This document shows, piece by piece, positions 11,011 through 20,554 of a stretch of 36,536 nucleotides of DNA; within the stretch, counting starts at the first letter, position 1; every line of letters starts with the position of its first letter. This DNA comes from Chara braunii (taxonomy: Eukaryota > Streptophyta > Charophyceae > Charales > Characeae). The translations under genes and the position numbers were made by a program. The stretch is taken from the NCBI GenBank assembly GCA_003427395.1, contig BFEA01000103.1, positions 1,755,366 through 1,791,901 on the forward strand, written 5' to 3'. A model generated the notes under the pieces. The model made no database searches and had not been told where the DNA came from. It was given only the letters and a program-made list of their open reading frames with translations.

Positions 11011-11070
<60 letters not shown>
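10845..11070 (+). repeat. microsatellites (GA)n and (GATA)n in the presumed 5' leader
   Basis: A (GA)n run spans about 10847-10890, a (GATA)n run about 11010-11048, and a second (GA)n run about 11048-11070. Between them a segment reading GAACTACCGC(T/C)GGT(T/A)GCAGCAGTTCGA is repeated (10890 and 10947). The block sits immediately upstream of the 11143 gene and would lie in its leader or first intron. Confidence 0.8.
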
Positions 11071-11109
11071 TACTGTGCTGTAACTGCTCTTGTGTTTTTT
11101 GGTTTTTCT

Positions 11110-11133
11110 TTTTCTGTGTGCGTGTGTGTGCAG
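11110..11133 (+). other. probable 3' splice site (intron end)
   Basis: A T/GT-rich tract ends in CAG before GGATTCAGGATG. It places an intron in the leader of the membrane-protein gene. The donor is not identified because the simple repeats obscure it. Confidence 0.45.
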
Positions 11134-11142
11134 GGATTCAGG

Positions 11143-12111
11143 ATGTGGAGGACTTTGAAGGGAGCTCTCGCCGTCATGGCGGGCGGTGTGTGTTCTTGCT
11201 GCTTGCTTCCGTTCCTGGCAATCATTTTTCCACTCGTTAGTTTGGCCGTTCTGGTGGTCGGTTCGATGGCTGTGCCCATTGCCATCCCGGTCTTTGTGTT
11301 TCAGTGTCTATACGAGTTGAAGAGAGAGTGGAATGTGAGGCGGCGACAGACGAAGATGCAATCTGTGGCTGGGGCTGTAGATGAGGAGAAGTTTGTCCTA
11401 CGAGGCAGCGAGGAGGATCTGGAGAACGAGGAGAAGTCCAGTATGTTACCGGGCAAAGACGAGGGGGAGAATCAGGACGAGATATGGAGAGGGAGGGAAT
11501 CGGTCGCAAAGCTAACGAAGAGTGACGCTTTCATTCGCGCGGAAGGTGTTGATGATGGACTGGTACAACCCCTTCCCGCCAAACTCTCACCACCAAGTAT
11601 CTTTTCTCCCCCTGAGATAGGAGGGCAAGGGAGGAGCGAGGAGGAGGAGGAGGAGGAGGAGGAGGAGGAGGTCATCCCTCCTTCTCCTTCCCCCTCTGTT
11701 CTTCGTTCGCGTACGGAGGAGGAGGAGGAGGAGAAGGAGGTCGTCTCTCCCTCTCCTTCCCCCTCTCCTCTGCGTTCACGTACGGAGGAGGAGGAGGAGG
11801 AGGAGGAGGACTCGTGGACGGCTCAGCTTGAGAAACCTTTAAGGCGGGATGTTGGCACAGAACGCGATTTGACGGCGATTAAGCGCTTGATCGGGGAAAG
11901 GGCGATTGACAAGGCACTGAGGAGTAAGTCTGCTAAATTCAGTCTTTTAGAAGAGGTCTATGTCATTGGCGCCATCGTGGGAATCGATCTCGCGCCAATT
12001 TCTTGGGTCAACGTATCGGAGGAGCAGAAAGCAAAAGCAGGGCTGCGGTTGATCAAGCTAATTCTCGGACTAGAGGAAGGTCGCCGTGGGAAGTTGAAGA
12101 AGAATGTTTGA
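11143..12111 (+). CDS. unknown membrane protein with acidic, Ser-Pro repeat region
   Basis: The product has 322 residues. A hydrophobic N-terminal part (about residues 7-53, rich in Cys, Ala, Leu, Ile) could form two membrane segments. A Lys/Arg-rich stretch and then an acidic linker follow. About residues 165-222 hold three poly-Glu tracts separated by two SPSPSP.LRSRT units. The last hundred residues look helical and basic. I chose the ATG at 11143 because the 51 bases upstream in frame contain a polypyrimidine tract ending TGTGTGTGCAG at 11133, a likely 3' splice site, so an ATG at 11092 would be intronic. I do not recognise the family. Codon use over the C-terminal part looks natural. Further exons downstream are possible (see 12216-12447). 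A membrane anchor with a cytosolic tail is inference. Confidence 0.6.
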   Translation: MWRTLKGALAVMAGGVCSCCLLPFLAIIFPLVSLAVLVVGSMAVPIAIPVFVFQCLYELKREWNVRRRQTKMQSVAGAVDEEKFVLRGSEEDLENEEKSSMLPGKDEGENQDEIWRGRESVAKLTKSDAFIRAEGVDDGLVQPLPAKLSPPSIFSPPEIGGQGRSEEEEEEEEEEEVIPPSPSPSVLRSRTEEEEEEKEVVSPSPSPSPLRSRTEEEEEEEEDSWTAQLEKPLRRDVGTERDLTAIKRLIGERAIDKALRSKSAKFSLLEEVYVIGAIVGIDLAPISWVNVSEEQKAKAGLRLIKLILGLEEGRRGKLKKNV

Positions 12112-12186
12112 GGTGAACCGCTCGCTGGGAAAGTATGATATGCTTATACCTCCACTTACTCGCATGGATGTGACCCGAATGTTGAC

Positions 12187-12490
12187 CACATTCCGTCGCA
12201 CAGATTCGGCAGCAGTGGGAGTCTGGCCCTACTGCGCTCACCTTTTTGACTCCCTGAAGTTATCAATTGGCGCCATGGTAAGTCGCCCAAAGATAGATAG
12301 ATGGGTAGATCTGCTCTGTTTATGAACGCAGGCGGGGGTCTGCTATCAAATTCGTCGACCAGATTCCGTCGCACAGACTCGGCAGTGGGGGTCTGGCCCT
12401 ACTGCGCTCACCTTGTTGACTCCCTGAAGTTAGCGATTGGCGCCATGGTAAGTAGCACAAAGGTAGATAGATGCTCTGTTTACGAACGCA
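12187..12490 (+). repeat. tandem duplication carrying exon-like units
   Basis: A unit of about 170 bp is repeated. In each copy a CAG (ending 12215 and 12385) is followed by exactly 62 bases and then ATG|GTAAGT (donor at 12278 and 12448). The 62-base units differ at a few positions only. Each copy also carries a downstream GATAGATAGAT and GAACGCAGGCGGG segment. Spliced exons are plausible: the acceptor-to-donor length is the same and the donor is consensus. No reading frame can be confirmed. Confidence 0.6.
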
Positions 12491-12499
12491 GGCGGGCGC

Positions 12500-13235
12500 T
12501 TCGTTCCGTTTGTTTTTTTTTTTTTTTTTTACACCTTCATAGAATGTCGACCGAGCAGGGAAGTCGCCGACCGAAGCATGGTAGGTTTGGCGCGCTTTGG
12601 GGTCATAGATGCAGAAGAACTACGAGGCCAGAGAGGTCTGACAGTGGCTGCCTCGTCTGAGGTTCTCCGCCTCGCCGAGTCGAACAGGATAATTTACCGA
12701 TATTACCAGCGATGGCACGACTTTGACCGAATCTTGCTGTAATTTACGGTCAGATGGCGTGTGCATTTGGGGGCGGTGCTTTTCTGTGGGAATCGTCACC
12801 TGGGATTGTCTTTTATGTTTTGTTGGACATCCTTCAGCGCAGACGGCGGCAGTCGCAATAGATTGATTCTTTTTTTTGCAGGCGAGGTGCTTTGATATCC
12901 TGGTTGGTCTTGTCCCGTCGTTTGGCCTGTGATGTGGGGGCGGTGCTTACATGTGGGACTTGTCATCTAGGATTAGGATTTGTTTCCCCTGTTTTTTTGT
13001 GTTCGGCTGTTTTCTCTTGTCTTTGCCTCTTTGCCCTTTGGCTGTGTGCAAGTGGGTCGATATGATTCACGGGGGTGAGGGCAGCCGCCGCTTAACCTAC
13101 ATCCACGTGGGCGGCCTTGTACGCAAGAGGTTCTGAACAGAGGGAGTTGTAAGGGAGAAGATGAAAAAACGAATTCATTTTTCCCTTGTTTTCTCTGTTT
13201 TTTTCGCTTTTGCCCTCTGTTATTCTTGTGACAAT
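12500..13235. other. stretch without a recognised gene
   Basis: Sequence downstream of the membrane-protein gene is T-rich in parts (12510-12530). A segment GTGTGCATTTGGGGGCGGTGCTT near 12757 recurs partly at 12935 (TGGGGGCGGTGCTTACATGTGGGA). No open frame with a recognisable domain. Confidence 0.4.
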
Positions 13236-13239
13236 ATAT

Positions 13240-13530
13240 ACAGCCCCTCGTTTGTTGTCCTCTCCTCCCTGTGCCTACGGTTTACCGATTCAGCCTCCTG
13301 ACGAGTGGGTGAAACTCTGACGAAACAGTTTGTCGCAGCCCCTCGTTTGTTGTCGTCTTCTCCCTCCCTCCCTCTGCTTACTGTTTACCGGGCAGCGCTG
13401 TTATATTGTCACAGCCCCTCGTTTGTTGTCCTCTTCTCTCTCTCTGCCTACGGTTTACCGGGCAGTTCTGTTTGTGACGATATATTGTTACACTGTGAAT
13501 ATTGACGATATACAATACATATATATCGTC
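13240..13530 (+). repeat. hammerhead-associated repeat, three tandem partial copies
   Basis: The block AGCCCCTCGTTTGTTGTC starts at about 13240, 13337 and 13413. Each copy continues through a TCTCTGC-type pyrimidine tract to GGTTTACCGGGCAG. The same block occurs twice at 31880-31940 and 32230-32300. The second copy here is preceded by CTGACGA (13298-13304), a variable stem and GAAAC (13322-13326), the conserved core words of a hammerhead ribozyme, but its stem I is truncated. A palindrome ATTGACGATATA/TATATCGTCAAT ends the block (about 13500-13532). Confidence 0.75.
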
Positions 13531-13549
13531 AATACAGAGTATATTTGTA

Positions 13550-13710
13550 TACACACACACACACACACACACACACAAGAGTGTTGTTCGCTTATTAACT
13601 CGTAATAAGCAGGACTGTGGCGAGCAGACTGTTTTCGTCGGACACACACACACACACGCACACACATATATATAGATAGATAGATATATAGATAGATGGA
13701 TAGATAGATA
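13550..13710 (+). repeat. microsatellites (CA)n and (GATA)n
   Basis: (CA)n at about 13551-13576 and 13641-13666, then TATA and GATA runs to 13710. Any frame through here is low complexity. Confidence 0.85.
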
Positions 13711-13759
13711 TGTTTTACGGAGAAGATCCTGCTCAGAACAGACAGGCGGCATCAATAAT

Positions 13760-14060
13760 GCGAAGGAAGGAATATACTTCGTGAAGATGAAGATATGATC
13801 ACGATGGCGATAGTGCCGTGCACGAATGTGACTGCAATCACGTGCAGAGCTTCGAAAAGAAAATCTCTTAGTGCGAGTATCCCTTCAGATCCGTTGGAGA
13901 GTGTTGTCAATGATACTGCGGCCTATAGGTTTGTCCTCTGAGAAGGGTGAGTATGCTCTCAGGTAATGGTTTTTCTCTTTTTTCTTTTTACTTCGGTCGG
14001 GGAGGGCACTTGAAGGACAGGTAACGGTTTCTAAAAAGATGGTGATGTAATTGGCGAGAG
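13760..14060. other. no gene recognised
   Basis: Mixed sequence without a long open frame, RNA gene or repeat that I can identify. Confidence 0.4.
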
Positions 14061-14067
14061 AATGAAA

Positions 14068-14152
14068 GCTGCCTCCTGTATAGACTTAGGAGTAGTGGTA
14101 GGTGGATTATAGTGAAAGGTGAAATTGAGAGAAGAATATTATAGCTTAGTTA
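14068..14152 (+). mobile_element. SINE 3'-end fragment
   Basis: TTAGGAGTAGTGGTAGGT and GGTGAAATTGAGAGAAGAAT match the last 75 bp of the SINE at 7745-8164. Head and body are missing and no poly(A) follows; a G run takes its place. This shows the SINE is a family. Confidence 0.75.
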
Positions 14153-14519
14153 AGGGGGGGGAGAAAAACAGTGTTGCTGCTCGGTCCGCCAGTGGGTGAA
14201 AGGTTACTTTGGTTGAACTACTCGACTACCCTCTTCCCCAGAGTAGAACTTCTGTCGAGATAGAGCGATACAATGGCCGAAATCGCAGCTGTATTTCAGC
14301 GATAATGACCGTCGCACGTTTGTTTTGTGGAAGACGGTAGACCCGACTAATCTGAGTAGCTTTAGTGCTGTGACTAGTGTTTTTGTTTTGTTTTGTTTTT
14401 TTAAGTAGCTTTAGTGTTGTAAATAGTGTTTTTTTTTTTTTTTTTGGATAATGGCGACAGGTTAATTTCAGTTGTTGCCACTCTAGGCTGGCGAAGCAGC
14501 TAAGTGGGCCTCGCTCGCT

Positions 14520-14770
14520 AGACTACTGAGCACTCACCGAATGTGTAAAATGAAAATGAATCATCAGCTGGAAGTTCCTGGAACATGGAAAGATGCAATG
14601 CCGTATTTTCTGTCTTTTGTGCATGTGGTGAGTTGGGGCATCGCCACACCAGTCTCGAAATGTGCAAAATGAATATGAACTTGTCGCTAGAACATGGCCA
14701 GATGCACCCGCCACATTTTTGTCTTTTTCACATTTCGAGAGTGGTGTGGCCAGGCCCTTAGTGGAGCGCG
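14520..14770. repeat. tandem duplication plus inverted repeat
   Basis: AATGTG(T/C)AAAATGAA begins two diverged copies (about 14539 and 14659) that both continue through GAACATGG...GATGCA. In addition, GCCACACCAGTCTCGAAATG (from about 14644) and the reverse complement of the segment at 14727-14756 match closely, giving a hairpin with about 28-bp arms. A MITE-like origin is possible. Confidence 0.65.
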
Positions 14771-15039
14771 GAAGGAACGAGTCACATTGCGGCAAGTGAA
14801 AATATTCTAAATAACCGTTATGGCCACTGGGCGCCCTGGGAAGCGTTTTGTTTGTTCAACATGATCTCGCGATTGGTTGGATATCCTTCTTTTTCTTTTT
14901 TTTTTCCTGCCAAAAAATTAAAGCAAAAAGAAAAAGGATATAATTGTCTTGTCTGCTATTCGCTCAGTTTTGTAGGTGCCAGCCTGCCAGGTGGTTATTT
15001 CGCAATTGTGATTTGTTTGTGACTTTCCTTGAACGAGTT

Positions 15040-15400
15040 TTGAGTTGTGTAGGTGGGCATTTCAGAATTTCGATTTGTTTCTGACATTCAGAATTATGAT
15101 TTGTTTGTGACCATCGAGTTTTCAGTCGTATGGGTGATCATTTCATAAGTCGTATGGGTCTTGCTGCTCTTGCATGAATTTGGCTAGAAGCCTACAAGAA
15201 TTATGTTCAAATATATATTAAGCGGACGATCTGATGAGTTTTTTTTTTTTTTTGAAACTATACTCTTCTCAAATATATAAGCGGATGATCTGACGAGTTT
15301 TCAATTCTGTAGGTGATCATTTCATAATTTTGACTTGTTTGTGAATTGTTGCATGAATTTGGCTAAAACTATGTTCAAATATAAAAGCGGATGATCTGAT
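15040..15400 (+). repeat. diverged tandem repeats
   Basis: Units share GTGATCATTTCATAA, TTGCATGAATTTGGCTA, TATGTTCAAATATA and AAGCGGA(C/T)GATCTGA(T/C)G. Copies of parts lie at about 15060, 15130, 15280 and 15310. No gene. Confidence 0.7.
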
Positions 15401-15880
15401 GCAGCAGTGCTGCGGTATGCAGAGGGATATCATATCCCAACAAGAAATGTTCATCCTTGAGCGTGTACTTGAAGTCAGAGAGGAGGCAGAGTCTGGTGTG
15501 ACTATACGTGTCGAAAGTCTGCCCCTGGTCTTTATAATGGCTTGGCGTAGCTGCGGTCTGCAGACTCTGAGGGAAATCGAATCCGCAACAAGGAACGCAT
15601 TGTTCATTCATTCTTGAACGTGTTCTTAGACCCAGAGTGCACTCGGCGTGGTCAGTGTGGTATGATACAAGTGTGTCAAATGAATGCTCCTGGTCTTTAT
15701 AATGGCTTGGTTCACACTTTCTAGGAGTGAATGTGGCACGGCGTCAGAGGGAAACCGAACCTCAACGGAAGTACGCTGTACATCCTGAAACGCCTTCTTG
15801 GAGTTCCAAGTCAGGGTTAACTCATTCTGGTGCGGTGTGCATGCTCTGAAAGCATGATTCTGGTCATGATAATGGTGAGG
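15400..15880 (+). repeat. satellite-like tandem repeat, period about 165-170 bp
   Basis: CTGGTCTTTATAATGGCTTGG occurs near 15526 and 15690, and a relative (CTGGTCATGATAATGG) near 15858. Shared flanking words such as TCTGAGGGAAA(T/C)CGAA recur at similar spacing. Short frames inside are not convincing genes. Confidence 0.7.
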
Positions 15881-16084
15881 TGCATGCTTAGTACGGGATC
15901 AAGTGTTGCAACTTGCAAGGCCTCTAAAGCAACCCCCCCCCCCCCCCCTCCCCCCCGCTCATCTTCCACCCCCCCCTCAACCCACCCTGTTCTTGTCCTC
16001 AATAGGCGAATGGATACGGAACAGAATTGAGTATTCAACATATTGAGGCAGCTATCAAAACTTGGAGTTGTCAAAAATCAAGAA

Positions 16085-16700
16085 TTTCGGTAAGGTTATA
16101 GGGAGGAATGTTCTGTCAAGCTGTGGACGTGATTGCAGTCAGATTCATCCAGCTTTGGCCGTAATTGAAGTCTCACACGTTTATGAAAGTGCCAGTGGCC
16201 CAGTGTGAGTAGGGCCTAAGAGGGACTTGGCCGTGGCCCCCTGGCCCCCTGGTACATTGTAGAGCATGTCACTGGAGTGGAGAAGGGATACGAAGTGGAT
16301 GGGAGATGGGGTGCATGTGGCCCTGTCATGTTCGTGCAGCTCTTTTTTTTTTTTTTTTTTCCGAACAATTTAACGTCTCAAGCCCGGAACTTCTTTTTTC
16401 CAACCAATCTACATTATACGTGTTCGTGCAACCAATTAAGGGATGAGGCATGGAGTCTTTTTATTCGTGTTTATTTGGGAGCATGAACGTCTTATCATTT
16501 GGTACAGAAGATTCCTTAGACTAGAAACATGTATGCAATTTCCACGTGGCTAAGGTGGGGACTGGGTCAGGCTGAGGAAGTAGGAGCTCCAGAAGTGGGA
16601 AGGCTTGGCTGACCAATGCAGCCCCGAGGGAAAGACACTGAAAAAGACTGTGTTCCCGGCTAGGAACTGATATGGCCATAGTCCTAACAAACACTGTGCT
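16085..16700. other. no gene recognised
   Basis: A poly(T) tract at 16344-16360 and short frames without domains. No RNA gene seen. Confidence 0.4.
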
Positions 16701-16701
16701 G

Positions 16702-16970
16702 AACGACCATTTTGTCAATATGGACATCTTTTATTTTTTTAACGAAATTGAAACCGAGTTTTTTGGCTGAAAACTTGTCAAAATTTGCTGTTCCTGAGGG
16801 TGGACCCCCTGGCTGTACATGGACCTAGCTTGAGACCAGGCACCTCCAGGCAGGACTGTCTGGACCCTCGGGAACAGCAAATTGACAAGTTTTCGGCCAA
16901 AAAACTCGGTTTCAGTTTCCTTCCAAAAATAAAAGATGTCCATTTTGACGAAATGGCAGTCAAGGGATGC
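16702..16970. mobile_element. long hairpin (foldback) element, second family member
   Basis: The left arm (16702-16800) and the reverse complement of the right arm (16864-16970) match for about 95 bp, starting AACGACCATTTTGTCAA and passing through CCGAGTTTTTTGGC. The loop of about 63 bp contains a smaller inverted motif GGACC. The left arm matches the 200-bp element at 6097-6296 closely. A target duplication is not clear here. Confidence 0.8.
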
Positions 16971-17100
16971 TGGACCCCGTTTCCAGCAGGTGACCCTCCC
17001 CATCCATAGATGGAGCAGCCCGACAGGCAAAGCCTCACCTCCAGTGGTTCTCTTACCACCACTGGTTTAGAGGCATTGCACAAGGGCTTCTCATTAGAAA
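16971..17100 (+). mobile_element. short retroposon-like repeat, family III
   Basis: About 120 bp matches the reverse strand of 32862-33003. Shared words are GCTGGACCC.GTTT.CAGCAGGTG, ATAGATGGAGC.GCCC and GGTTCTCTTACCACCAC. An A/G-rich tail follows here. In the other copy a poly(A) (read on its strand) follows the same end. A 3' poly(A) suggests retroposition; the head type is unknown. Confidence 0.6.
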
Positions 17101-17150
17101 AGAGAAAAAGAAGGAGAAAAAAGATATGGCTATGTATAAGGCTGTTATTA

Positions 17151-17252
17151 GGGTGGATGGCCATTGTCACAGTGGTTAGAGCACTGGTTTGAAATGCGCG
17201 CATTGTGGTATGAGGTTGCGGATTCAAAACTCTGTTGCCTCATAGAACAAAA
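17151..17252 (+). mobile_element. tRNA-like retroposed insertion with 7-bp duplication
   Basis: The segment is flanked by GTTATTA (17144-17150 and 17253-17259). It contains an A-box-like AGTGGTTAGAGCACTGG, a candidate anticodon loop TTTGAAA and a B-box-like GGATTCAAAACTC, and ends CATAGAACAAAA. The D-arm is tRNA-like, but the anticodon and acceptor stems pair poorly, so it is not a working tRNA. It reads as a minimal SINE or a processed tRNA pseudogene. Confidence 0.65.
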
Positions 17253-17259
17253 GTTATTA

Positions 17260-17830
17260 CTTTCAAAAGAAAAAATACTGATAGCTGTTTCTGGAGGACG
17301 ACATATCTATATTTTTTATTGAACTTGTTATTACGACTTCCCATTCATCGGGACTGGGAAATAGGTATAGTCAATTGTGACCATACGTGGAAGTTAAACA
17401 GTGTAACCACTTTTCTCAAACAGCATCTTTGTATGTATCCCAGTTAGCATGTCAGATTAATTTAAATTATTATCAATCTAAACCATTCACACACTCCCCC
17501 TTGGGCTGATGCAAGGTGATTATTACAGACACTGCCTGCGCACCGCCCAAGGGATTTAGTCCATGGCTGTAGTATGCTGGTAGCAGGGCCTTGGGGGAGG
17601 CCTGTTAGTGTGGTTAGCCTTGGGGTGGTCCGACGAGGATGTGTGTGTGTGTGTGTGTGGGTTTGGGTTGTGTAGTGTGTGGTTGAATGATCTGTGGGTC
17701 TTGTCTCGTGTACTCACCATCGGCAGGGTAGAGGAGGTAGGTTGGGTAGAGGTCTGAGGTTGATTAGGTTAGGTACTAGGAATTGTGTAGAGATTGTGGG
17801 CCTGTCTGTCCACCACCTCGGTCACATGCA
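17260..17830. other. no gene recognised; (TG)n microsatellite
   Basis: A (TG)n run lies at about 17641-17659. The rest has only short frames without domains. Confidence 0.4.
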
Positions 17831-17836
17831 CTGCAC

Positions 17837-18008
17837 TGTGGGTTTGTCATGGGCGTGTTGGGGTACTGTGGTAGTTTCCTGGCCTCATGGTTCACCTGCT
17901 TTGTGCGTACTTACACTGTACTAGGTGTGTCATGGGTGTGTCGGGTTACTGTGGTAGTTTCCCGGCCTCATGGTACACCTGCTTTGTGCGTACTTACATT
18001 GTACAATC
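17837..18008 (+). repeat. tandem duplication of about 85 bp at the retrotransposon insertion site
   Basis: Two copies share GTCATGGG.GTGT.GGGT, ACTGTGGTAGTTTCC, GGCCTCATGGT and CACCTGCTTTGTGCGTACTT. The LTR element at 18010 inserted at the end of the second copy, so the duplication is probably older than the insertion. Confidence 0.8.
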
Positions 18009-18009
18009 C
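18006..18009 (+). repeat. target-site duplication, left of the LTR element
   Basis: ATCC, identical to 31102-31105. The neighbouring bases allow 5 bp (AATCC or ATCCT) if one LTR end is set one base shorter. Confidence 0.75.
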
Positions 18010-20163
18010 TGTGATACGCAACCTCACGCCCCCTAGCAGCTTCCCGTACTGGGTCGCCGATCAGAGTTCTAGGAGGGGTGTGGCCGAGGATTTTTGGCCG
18101 TAGGGGTCGAGTCTCCCGGACGGAACGGGAGACTCTCGTTTCGTGCCAGAGGTTACCCCGGAGTCGAACTGTCGTCGTGAAGTCCCGTGGGGGTCGGATC
18201 ACTTCAGAGCGATAAAATCAGAAGGGTTTCCACAAAAACGAACTATGGAAAGGGCATCAAGGGGAGAGGGCCATGGCGGCGGAAGACAGAAAACTCCATT
18301 GTCATGGGTTTGAGGGATAGGTAGTGGGTTCGAAGCCTTCAGGCCTCGTCATCGGCCTCGTGAAGTGACCGGACCTTTGGGTTTTTGCTGTAGAAGTGGT
18401 TGGTTAGAGGCCTTCAAGCCTCGGCGTCGGACTTGCAAAGTCCACGCGGAAGTTTTCGAGATGGTGAAGCGGCGGGAGGAATCACCGGCACCCGAATTCG
18501 AAATTGCGTGGGCAGCGCCCCCGCATTACGGGAGAGCTCGGGGAAACGTGTCGCTCCCTCGTAACCCAGGACCAAGCGTTGCCAAGAACACGAGTCCCCC
18601 TGGCGACACCAGTGACAATCAAACCGCGGCCGCCACGCGGCGTGAGCGGCCGACCAGGGCAACATACTTAATCCCGTATAGGGCAATGTTGGAGTCGGGG
18701 AATCAAAACCATCAATCAAGACAAACCCGTTCCCCCTTATATCACAAGCCCGAGGCGGGTCTTGCCAACACACTTGCTCCGTCCACCTCAGCGCGCGCCG
18801 TACGTCCGCATCGCAATAGACGCTGTCGTCATCTGTGATGGGGAAGGTCGGTAGCGGGATGAGACGACCAGAGGTACGCGATGAACGTGGGCAAGATCCC
18901 GCGCTCTCGGTCATCCGAACCAACAACAACTCTATACAACACTCAACGCAACTCCTCTCTCAAAAGTGGGTGCGTCGGGGGAAGATGACGAAATCTAAGC
19001 TCTCTCCCCTTGCGGGGGCGTCGACCGTCTGCGCGGACGCAGGCGGTTGACGTCACCGGCACAGGGACGAGAAGTTCAAAAGCGATGACTATCAGTTCAA
19101 AAAGGAAGGCGATCGAGAGAGAGAGTGAGTTACGCCGAGACTGCGCGTGCGCGCAGGAAAGGCCGCGGAGGGGAGGGGAACGACAGGATCAACGCACTCG
19201 TACTCCTAAGCAGACGGTCCCCCAGTTCAGTTCCCCTGTCCCCGTCCGGACAAGTACATACACACATACATGCATGCAATCAACAACCCTTGACAGGACA
19301 TCTAATCATCCATAGACCTTCGACATCACTCATGCGCACAACCATATCTCAGGGGCTTCACACACACGACATGCATGGACAAAGCAACAATGGAGATAAA
19401 AGCGAGTCCTTCTTATACACAAAAAATTCAATTAACTGTTGCCCCCAGGCGCAGCCTTCAAACCTCCCAAGACCACCGACCACCATAGCCACAAGGCCCT
19501 GTTGCGGCCGGCGTCCAATCCCCACCACTGCTCAGTCCCTTCGACTGCTTCGCCCCGAGACTACCGCGAGTCCACCCCACGTCGTCACTCCGCCCGTCCT
19601 CGGGCTCGTCGAGCCTGTTGGGCGCCGCGGACTTTCGCGCATAGCTCGCGCAGCATTGCAGCCGAGATCAAAGAGAGAGAGCGGAGAGGGTTGCGCGAAT
19701 TTATAGCGTGGGAGGCGGCGGGTTGTCAGCGCGAGGTGCGGGCAGCGCAGGTTGTAGATGAGCAGGACAGGAGGAAGGTGGGGAGTTAGAGGGTTTGACC
19801 CGCATGATGGCATGGTCCTACGTGATTGGGATGTCCGTTCAAGTGGTGCGCGGTTTCCCGCTCTCCACATTGATCGGAGCATCCCAACTACGCGGCCAAT
19901 CACTTCGCGGAGTAAGGATCGAGCTGGGCGGAGGGGAAGACGAAGAGCCCTGAAGACGAAGAGTCCTGCATAGGGGAAATGCGCGCAGCAAGAAGGGAAG
20001 ATGGCGCGGGGATGCAAAGCAAGAAACGGGGGTGCAAGACGGGCGAAGAAGTCGAAGCTTAGATGCGCACGCGCAATACGTGGATGCATCTTGCATCCTC
20101 CATCGCCTCCTCCCATAGTATACATCCGATCGGGCGGCCCCTTCATCGTCAGCTGGCCCGATC

Positions 20164-20203
<40 letters not shown>

Positions 20204-20554
20204 TTTTTTTACACAGCGCGTCTCGACGCGCAAACTTTGGGCATAGGAGAAGAAGATGATGAAGAGAAGGAGAAGGAGAGAAGCGGGGAGAGGTAGACGA
20301 GCGTGATCAGAGGAACTGATCGATGTCGGGATTGAGAGGGGGCGGAGCGGAATCGTTTCTTGGTTTTCATACCGCGGCCGCTATTCGTCCGCGCGGGAGT
20401 TATTAACCAAAAAAATGAAAAAGCCGTTTCAAAAAGAAAACAAAAGCAAAAAGAAGAAAAAAAACCTGTTTGTCCGCATCCGTGCCTCGTGGCTTCCGGG
20501 GGATTTTCCCTAAGGATACGGGAAGCCTCGCGATACGGGTCTGAGCTTATCACA
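18010..20554 (-). repeat. 3' LTR
   Basis: It aligns with 28679-31101 over its whole length, with three main differences. It has a single copy of the segment that is doubled in the 5' LTR (28717-29001), lacks 16 bases near 18240, and carries an extra segment at 20077-20346. A TATA-like CTATAAAT lies on the minus strand at 19699-19706. A hairpin GAGTCTCCCG/CGGGAGACTC lies near 18110-18136. A pol III B-box-like GGTTCGAAGCC is at 18327-18337. Confidence 0.92.
20077..20346. repeat. extra segment in the 3' LTR, copy A
   Basis: This segment is absent from the 5' LTR. It is nearly identical to 20670-20911 apart from a much longer poly(A) run (20168-20199 against about 15 bases). It contains GATCGGGCGGCC...GGCCCGATC, able to form a hairpin, next to the A run. 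Confidence 0.8.

Noticed and set aside
11092-11142. An upstream ATG at 11092 would lengthen the membrane protein by 17 residues.
   Set aside because: The added residues come from a T/GT-rich tract ending in CAG, which looks like an intron end, and they read FFGFSFSVCVCV, a product of simple sequence.
15228-15280. CTGATGA followed by a T run and GAAAC looks like another hammerhead core.
   Set aside because: The T run cannot form stem II, no stem I or III partners exist, and the words belong to a diverged tandem repeat.
19532-20233. A 233-codon frame on the minus strand in the 3' LTR.
   Set aside because: It starts within the A/T run (poly-Phe) of the extra segment, and the counterpart in the other LTR has a different start; it reads as GC-rich chance frame.
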